From positions 310,001 through 374,000 of the forward strand of contig NZ_BCWR01000005.1 in the NCBI RefSeq assembly GCF_001592305.1: DNA of 64,000 nucleotides, given 5' to 3'. The position numbers and the translations under genes were made by a program. This DNA is from Hydrogenophaga taeniospiralis CCUG 15921 (lineage in GTDB: Bacteria > Pseudomonadota > Gammaproteobacteria > Burkholderiales > Burkholderiaceae_C). Every line of letters starts with the position of its first letter. Within the stretch, counting starts at the first letter, position 1. Below the pieces are notes generated by a model. It saw nothing but the letters and a program-made list of their open reading frames with translations, was not told the DNA's origin and did not search any database. Shown here piece after piece: positions 58,857 to 64,000 of this stretch.

Positions 58857-60824
58857 ATGCTGCCGCACCAACTCGAACTGCTCTCCCCCGCGCGCGACGC
58901 CGACATCGGCATCGAGGCTGTGAACCACGGGGCCGACGCGGTCTACATCGGTGGACCGGGCTTCGGCGCCCGTACCAGCGCCGACAACCGCGTGCAGGAC
59001 ATCGTCCGGCTGGTGAAACATGCGCACCGCTTCGGCAGCCGCATCTTCGTGACCATGAACACCATCCTGCGCGACGACGAGCTGGAGCCGGCGCGCAAGC
59101 TGGCCTGGCAGCTCTACGACGCGGGGGTGGACGCGCTCATCATCCAGGACATGGGCCTGCTGGAGATCGACCTGCCACCGATCCAGCTGCACGCCAGCAC
59201 CCAGACCGACATTCGCACACCCGAGAAAGCCCGCTTCCTGCAGGACGCCGGCCTGTCCCAGATCGTGCTCGCGCGTGAACTCACGCTGCAGCAGATCGCC
59301 GCCATCCGCGCCGCCACCGACCCGGATCGCTGCACGCTGGAATTTTTCATCCACGGCGCACTCTGCGTGGCCTACAGCGGCCAATGCTTCATCAGCCACG
59401 CCCACACCGGGCGCAGTGCCAACCGCGGCGACTGCTCGCAGGCCTGCCGCCTGCCCTATGAAGTGAAAGACAGCCAGGGCCGCATCGTCGCGCACGACAA
59501 GCACGTGCTGAGCATGAAGGACAACAACCAGAGCGACAACCTGCGCGCCCTGATCGACGCCGGCGCGCGCAGCTTCAAGATCGAAGGCCGCTACAAGGAC
59601 ATGGGCTACGTGAAGAACATCACCGCCCATTACCGGGTGTTGTTCGATGCGATTCTGGAAGAGCGCCCCGAGCTGGCGCGGGCCTCCAGCGGCGAATGCA
59701 CCTTCCACTTCCAGCCCGACCCGGACCAGAACTTCAACCGCGAGTTCACCGACTATTTTGTGCAGGGCCGCCAGCAAGACATCGGTGCCTTCGACACCCC
59801 CAAGAACCCCGGTCGCCCCATCGGCTACGTGACCAAGGTCGGCCCCAACTTTGTGGAGCTGGAGACCGACGACCCCGCCACCGTGATCCACAACGGTGAC
59901 GGCCTGTGTTACCTGGACCTGCAGAAAGAGCTGGTGGGCCTGCAGATCAACCGGGCCGAAAAACTCGGCAACCACTGGCGCGTCTATCCCAAAGACCCGA
60001 TGGACAGCTTCAAGGACCTGAAGCGCGGTGTGCAGGTCAACCGCAACCGCGACATGGACTGGGTGCGCGGGCTGGAGAAGAAGTCGGCCGAACGCCGGAT
60101 AGGCGCCTGGCTCAGACTGGACGAAACCACCGACGGCCTGAGCCTGACGGTCACCGATGAAGACGGCCACAGCGCCACGGCCACCCTGCCCTGCAAGCTG
60201 GAGCCCGCGAAAGACCCGGCGCAGGCCGATGCCCGGCTGCGCGACAGCCTCTCACGCCTGGGCGAAACCATCTTCCAGCCCATTGACGTGGCGCTGAATT
60301 TGAGTGGACCCCGCTTCGTCCCCGCCTCGCTGCTCAACCCCTTGCGCCGCGAAGCCATCGACAAACTCGAAGCCGTCCGCGCCGCCGCGTGGCAGCGCTT
60401 GCCGCGCGCAAAACCGGTGGAGCCGCCCGCCCCCTACCCCGAAGACACGCTGAGCTACCTGGCCAACGTGTTCAACCACAAGGCCCACGACTTCTACGCG
60501 AAACATGGCGTGAACGTGATCGCCGCGGCCTACGAGAGCCACGAGGAAGAAGGTGAAGTCAGCCTGATGATCACCAAACACTGCGTGCGCTACAGCCTCA
60601 GCCTGTGCCCCAAGCAGGCCAAGGGCGTGACGGGGGTTCAGGGCACCGTGCGTGCCGAACCCATGCAGCTCATCAACGGCCACGAAAAACTGACGCTGCG
60701 CTTTGACTGCAAGCCCTGCGAAATGCACGTGGTGGGCAAAATCAAGCGCAGCGTGTTGAACGCCGTCCCGGCGAGCCCGGTGACGTTCTATAAGGCGCGG
60801 CCGAACCGCTCGGCGGCGGGCTGA
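58857..60824 (+). CDS. rlhA: U32 family peptidase-like RNA hydroxylation protein (RlhA type)
   Basis: The 655-residue protein has the U32 domain plus a C-terminal DUF3656 extension, the form of E. coli RlhA (YdcP), which hydroxylates C2501 of 23S rRNA. The start is MLPHQLELLSPARDADIG, with AVYIGGPGFGARTSADN. The four conserved cysteines that bind an iron-sulfur cluster are seen in ALCVAYSGQCFISHAHTGR and NRGDCSQACRLPYEV. The length separates it from the shorter TrhP group that modifies tRNA. The C-terminus (PASPVTFYKARPNRS) may be disordered. Start 58857 follows a 72-base divergent promoter gap. Confidence 0.9.
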   Translation: MLPHQLELLSPARDADIGIEAVNHGADAVYIGGPGFGARTSADNRVQDIVRLVKHAHRFGSRIFVTMNTILRDDELEPARKLAWQLYDAGVDALIIQDMGLLEIDLPPIQLHASTQTDIRTPEKARFLQDAGLSQIVLARELTLQQIAAIRAATDPDRCTLEFFIHGALCVAYSGQCFISHAHTGRSANRGDCSQACRLPYEVKDSQGRIVAHDKHVLSMKDNNQSDNLRALIDAGARSFKIEGRYKDMGYVKNITAHYRVLFDAILEERPELARASSGECTFHFQPDPDQNFNREFTDYFVQGRQQDIGAFDTPKNPGRPIGYVTKVGPNFVELETDDPATVIHNGDGLCYLDLQKELVGLQINRAEKLGNHWRVYPKDPMDSFKDLKRGVQVNRNRDMDWVRGLEKKSAERRIGAWLRLDETTDGLSLTVTDEDGHSATATLPCKLEPAKDPAQADARLRDSLSRLGETIFQPIDVALNLSGPRFVPASLLNPLRREAIDKLEAVRAAAWQRLPRAKPVEPPAPYPEDTLSYLANVFNHKAHDFYAKHGVNVIAAAYESHEEEGEVSLMITKHCVRYSLSLCPKQAKGVTGVQGTVRAEPMQLINGHEKLTLRFDCKPCEMHVVGKIKRSVLNAVPASPVTFYKARPNRSAAG

Positions 60825-60842
60825 AGCCGGCCCAGCACCCGA

Positions 60843-61382
60843 TCAGATATAGGCGTTCACCGGCGGCACATGCCGCATGTGCAGCGACATCCCCAGCGCG
60901 GCCATGTGGTTGCTGTTGCGACCGAGGATTTCTTCGCTCAGGGGCAGGAACTCGGTTTCCTCGAAGGTGGCGTGGGCCTTGTATTCGGTGACGAGGCGGT
61001 GCAGCTCGCTCACGTCCAGCCGGGTGCTCTGGCCTTTGGCGACCGGCTTCAGGCCTTTTTCCAGCTGTTTCCAGAGGGCCTCAATGGCGCGGTGTTCATC
61101 GGTCAGACGCTTGGCCATGGCCTTGACCCGTTCGAGTTCCGCGCCGGGCTGGGCACTGGCGATCACCGCGGGGAACAGTTCACGCTCTTCTTCCAGGTGG
61201 TGTTCGAAGATGGCTTCGCGGAAAAATTCGAGCGATTCCTCGGCAATTTGGCGCGCCCTGGCGGCAGGCTCCAGCAAGGCGGGCAACTCGTCAAGCGCGG
61301 TCAGGCGCTTGACGATCCCTGCGTGGCAGTTGGAAAAGTTGTTCAGCGGGGCGTCGGCATCGACCGGGGGCTGGGCAATCAT
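60843..61382 (-). CDS. Hemerythrin HHE-domain protein
   Basis: A 179-residue four-helix-bundle protein with the di-iron or heme-type HHE pattern. Iron ligands are visible in NFSNCHAGIVKRL, FEHHLEEERELFPA, LTDEHRAIEALWKQ and YKAHATFEETEFLPL. Such proteins bind oxygen or help repair iron-sulfur clusters after nitrosative stress. The last residues MAALGMSLHMRHVPPVNAYI suggest a conserved C-terminal tail. It converges with rlhA (18-base gap). Confidence 0.9.
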   Translation of the reverse strand: MIAQPPVDADAPLNNFSNCHAGIVKRLTALDELPALLEPAARARQIAEESLEFFREAIFEHHLEEERELFPAVIASAQPGAELERVKAMAKRLTDEHRAIEALWKQLEKGLKPVAKGQSTRLDVSELHRLVTEYKAHATFEETEFLPLSEEILGRNSNHMAALGMSLHMRHVPPVNAYI

Positions 61383-61513
61383 GGGGGCTCCTGAGAGGTG
61401 TGAGGGTGATCAGCGCGGCGCATGGCGCCCGACCGCTGGGAATGGTTCTTTGTACCGCATGACCGGGCGTTCAGGGACGGGGCGTGAGCAAGGCTTGATG
61501 CATGTCAAGCGGC

Positions 61514-63286
61514 CTAGGGCTGGCGGTGCGCCACGAGTTCGAACACGTCTTTCTCCATTTCGCTGCCGGCCGCGGACAGAATGCGGCGCTGCATCTTCAC
61601 GTAGCGTCTCACCTCGGGCGCGTACCACACCAGGTAGTGCACACGCACCGGTTCGACCTGGGCCACGGTAGGTCCGCCCGTGGCGCCACGGCTACTCCAG
61701 ACCTCAACCTTGTGGGCCGAGAAGCTGCCGGCGGGCACGCTGACCGGCTCCTGCCCCAGCACCTTGGCCTGCGAATACCAGTTGCCCCACTGCGGGTCGT
61801 GGTCGGGGGTGGCGAAGCCGCGCTGCGAGCCCATCTCGGCGAGCGAGACGGACGCGCCCAGATAGGGACTGAACTCGAAGCCGATCTCGCTCCAGGTGAC
61901 GAAGCCCGGTACGCCACTGCGCGAGCGCCGCGATTCGGCCCTCGGCCCGGCGTCGGGATCGACGGGGCGAAGGGCATCGGTGGCCAGGCCGTCGACCAGC
62001 GACTGGATCGTCACCTCGAACCGGCGCTTCGGGCTGGTGCGCCATTTGCCGGACGACTGGTAGACCCAGCTCTCGCCCCTGCGCGGCAGGGCCGAGGCCG
62101 ACGACGCGGGCACGGTCGGGACGGGTCGCGCCTCGGGTGCCACGGGCACGACAGGCGCCACAGGTCTCGCCACGATGACCCGGGGCGGCGACACCCGCAG
62201 GGTCTTGCGCACCGCCTGGTCCGCGTGGCGCGCGGTGAGCGTGAACGTGGTGATGGCATCCACGTCCACCACCACACAGTCGCGGCCGGAGCGTTCGAGT
62301 TCACCGGGGCGCGGTGACAGCGTGACGCTGTCGGCGTTGCTGACCCGGTAACACAGGCGCGTGCCGCCCTCGCCCGCCTCGGCCCTGAATTCGTGGATCA
62401 GTGGCGGTGTGACCACCGGTGCCGGCGCCGGCGCCGGCGCCGGGGTTGGGTTTGGTGTTGGGTTTGGCAGGGATGGGGATGGTTTCACCACCTCGCCCGA
62501 TGCCTTCGGGGCCGCCGGTGGCGGGGTGGTCGCACTGGGGACCACCACAGCCACCGGGGTCGGCGTTTCGGTCTTCGGCGCGGAGGCGACCACCACCGGC
62601 GCGGCCGGCTCGGGCTCGGCCGCCACCAGCGGCGGCGCTGGCGCCCGTGCTTCGGAAGGCGGCCCGCCCAGCGGCAGCAGCCACCACAAGCCCGCACCCA
62701 GCAGCACAGTGCCCGCTGCGGCGGCCGGCCAGACCCAGGGCACCTTTCTCCCCACGGCCTTGCTCGCCAACGCGGCCGGGCCCCGGCGGGCAACCTTGAG
62801 CGGCAACGGCTCCGGGCCGCCCTCGTGCACCAGAATCCGCTCCAGCGTGGCAATCAGTTCGCTGGAGGATGCGTCCCACTGCTTGTGGTTGATCTCCACC
62901 GCCTGGCGGCGTGTCAGCGGCTTGAGGTCCTCGGGCAATTCTTCGGCGCGCGGCATGACTGCACCGCCCACCAGCACCGGCACCACACGGATACCGCGTT
63001 GGAGCGCCGCGCTGGTTTCGAGCCGGACAAAGTCGTTGGGGTCGTCGAGCCGGCGGCGCCCGGCGGCGTCGGTGCCGTGGGTCCATTCGTCACCGATCAT
63101 GACGATGAGCACGCGGCAGGAGCTCACCGCCTCTTCGATCGCGTTGACGAAATCGGCACCGGGTTCGATGCCCTCGACGTCCATGAACACGCGCTCGGTG
63201 CCGAAGTGGGTGGCCAGCCGGTCGTACAGGCGCCCGGCGTAGCCCGCCGAGTCGTCGCGTCGGTAGCTGATGAAGATCCCGTCCAT
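61514..63286 (-). CDS. Membrane-anchored TIR-domain protein with extracytoplasmic C-terminal region
   Basis: The 590-residue protein has a TIR domain at residues 1-150: GIFISYRRDDSAGYAGRLYDR (box 1), RVFMDVEGIEPGADF, and a possible catalytic Glu90 in DFVRLETSAALQRG. A single membrane helix follows (VPWVWPAAAAGTVLLGAGLWWL, about 183-208). Then comes a Pro/Ala/Val-rich linker (about 210-320), an immunoglobulin-like strand region (TRLCYRVSNADSVTLSP), and a beta-rich end with WSEIGFEFSPYLGASVSL and HYLVWYAPEVRRYVKMQ. TIR domains often cleave NAD; this one may do so from the cytoplasmic side. Start 63286 gives the TIR at the N-terminus. It is not in a recognised defence operon. Confidence 0.88.
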   Translation of the reverse strand: MDGIFISYRRDDSAGYAGRLYDRLATHFGTERVFMDVEGIEPGADFVNAIEEAVSSCRVLIVMIGDEWTHGTDAAGRRRLDDPNDFVRLETSAALQRGIRVVPVLVGGAVMPRAEELPEDLKPLTRRQAVEINHKQWDASSSELIATLERILVHEGGPEPLPLKVARRGPAALASKAVGRKVPWVWPAAAAGTVLLGAGLWWLLPLGGPPSEARAPAPPLVAAEPEPAAPVVVASAPKTETPTPVAVVVPSATTPPPAAPKASGEVVKPSPSLPNPTPNPTPAPAPAPAPVVTPPLIHEFRAEAGEGGTRLCYRVSNADSVTLSPRPGELERSGRDCVVVDVDAITTFTLTARHADQAVRKTLRVSPPRVIVARPVAPVVPVAPEARPVPTVPASSASALPRRGESWVYQSSGKWRTSPKRRFEVTIQSLVDGLATDALRPVDPDAGPRAESRRSRSGVPGFVTWSEIGFEFSPYLGASVSLAEMGSQRGFATPDHDPQWGNWYSQAKVLGQEPVSVPAGSFSAHKVEVWSSRGATGGPTVAQVEPVRVHYLVWYAPEVRRYVKMQRRILSAAGSEMEKDVFELVAHRQP

Positions 63287-63476
63287 GGGCGCTCGACCCC
63301 CGTTCTTCACGACTGTCGATCCCCGGGCGCAGGCGCTGCGCCGTGGCGCGGCCCGCCCGGGCCAGATCAAGGCGTATTAGGGGCTCATCACCCGCAATTT
63401 GCAAGGGCCCCCGCCCCTCTGATGGGGGATACGCCCGCCGTGCAAGCCGTGTGGGTTCAGGACGTGCCGCGCGCGC

Positions 63477-64000
<524 letters not shown>

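Noticed and set aside
61502-62317. Plus-strand frame of 271 residues across the TIR protein
   Set aside because: Antisense to the supported TIR gene, no motifs, and rich in Gly/Arg/His.
62410-62520. Short GC-rich tandem repeat inside the TIR gene
   Set aside because: The repeated gccggc-type units encode the Pro/Ala linker of the protein; they are coding low complexity and not an independent element.

Overview
The window is GC-rich, gene-dense DNA from a betaproteobacterium, most likely a member of the Burkholderiales, family Comamonadaceae (Hydrogenophaga-like). The evidence is gene order and protein character: nusA-infB-rbfA-truB-typA, smpB/ratA/rnfH beside guaB-guaA, mltG-tmk-holB-pilZ-tatD, and yciB-bolA-parvulin. 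The genus is inferred, not shown.

Layout. 0-7 kb: translation operon (end of nusA, infB, an unusual signal peptidase I paralogue, rbfA, truB, typA). 7-11 kb: a drug/metabolite exporter, a 3-hydroxyisobutyryl-CoA hydrolase-like enzyme and, on the minus strand, an ECF sigma/anti-sigma pair with a small secreted repeat protein. 11-17 kb: smpB, ratA, rnfH, a DUF4124 protein, guaB, a tiny membrane protein and guaA. 17-27 kb: accessory enzymes, including a TadA-haloalkane dehalogenase fusion, an LD-carboxypeptidase, an adenylate cyclase-FHA fusion, a penicillin-acylase-type Ntn hydrolase and a four-EF-hand protein. 27-31.7 kb: a complete basic amino acid ABC importer with the aotJ-aotQ-aotM-aotO-aotP order.

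31.86-33.70 kb is the most unusual part. A dif-like XerC/XerD site is followed by a VC1465/XafT-like gene, three small foreign-looking genes of visibly lower GC, a terminator, and a second dif-like site that keeps the core and XerC arm but not the XerD arm. I read this as a 1.81 kb integrative mobile element that uses the host Xer system, sitting at the chromosome dimer-resolution site. Housekeeping genes on both sides tend to point toward this site, as expected for a replication terminus.

34-41 kb: an orphan TctA/TctB pair, then the mltG-tmk-holB-pilZ-tatD-ankyrin operon on the minus strand. 41-51.9 kb: ygfZ, an NRDE protein, a thioesterase-acetyltransferase fusion, an esterase, an iron alcohol dehydrogenase, cysK, an alpha carbonic anhydrase, a lipoprotein, a TerB-like protein and yciB-bolA-parvulin. 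52-55.6 kb: a glutamine-synthetase-like ligase, a class III aminotransferase and a GntR regulator, with two identical palindromes upstream. 55.7-64 kb: DUF1624 and DUF4034-like proteins, an alpha/beta hydrolase, a U32 RNA-hydroxylation protein (rlhA-like), a hemerythrin, a membrane-anchored TIR protein and the start-truncated end of a DUF808 protein. No rRNA, tRNA or CRISPR array was seen.
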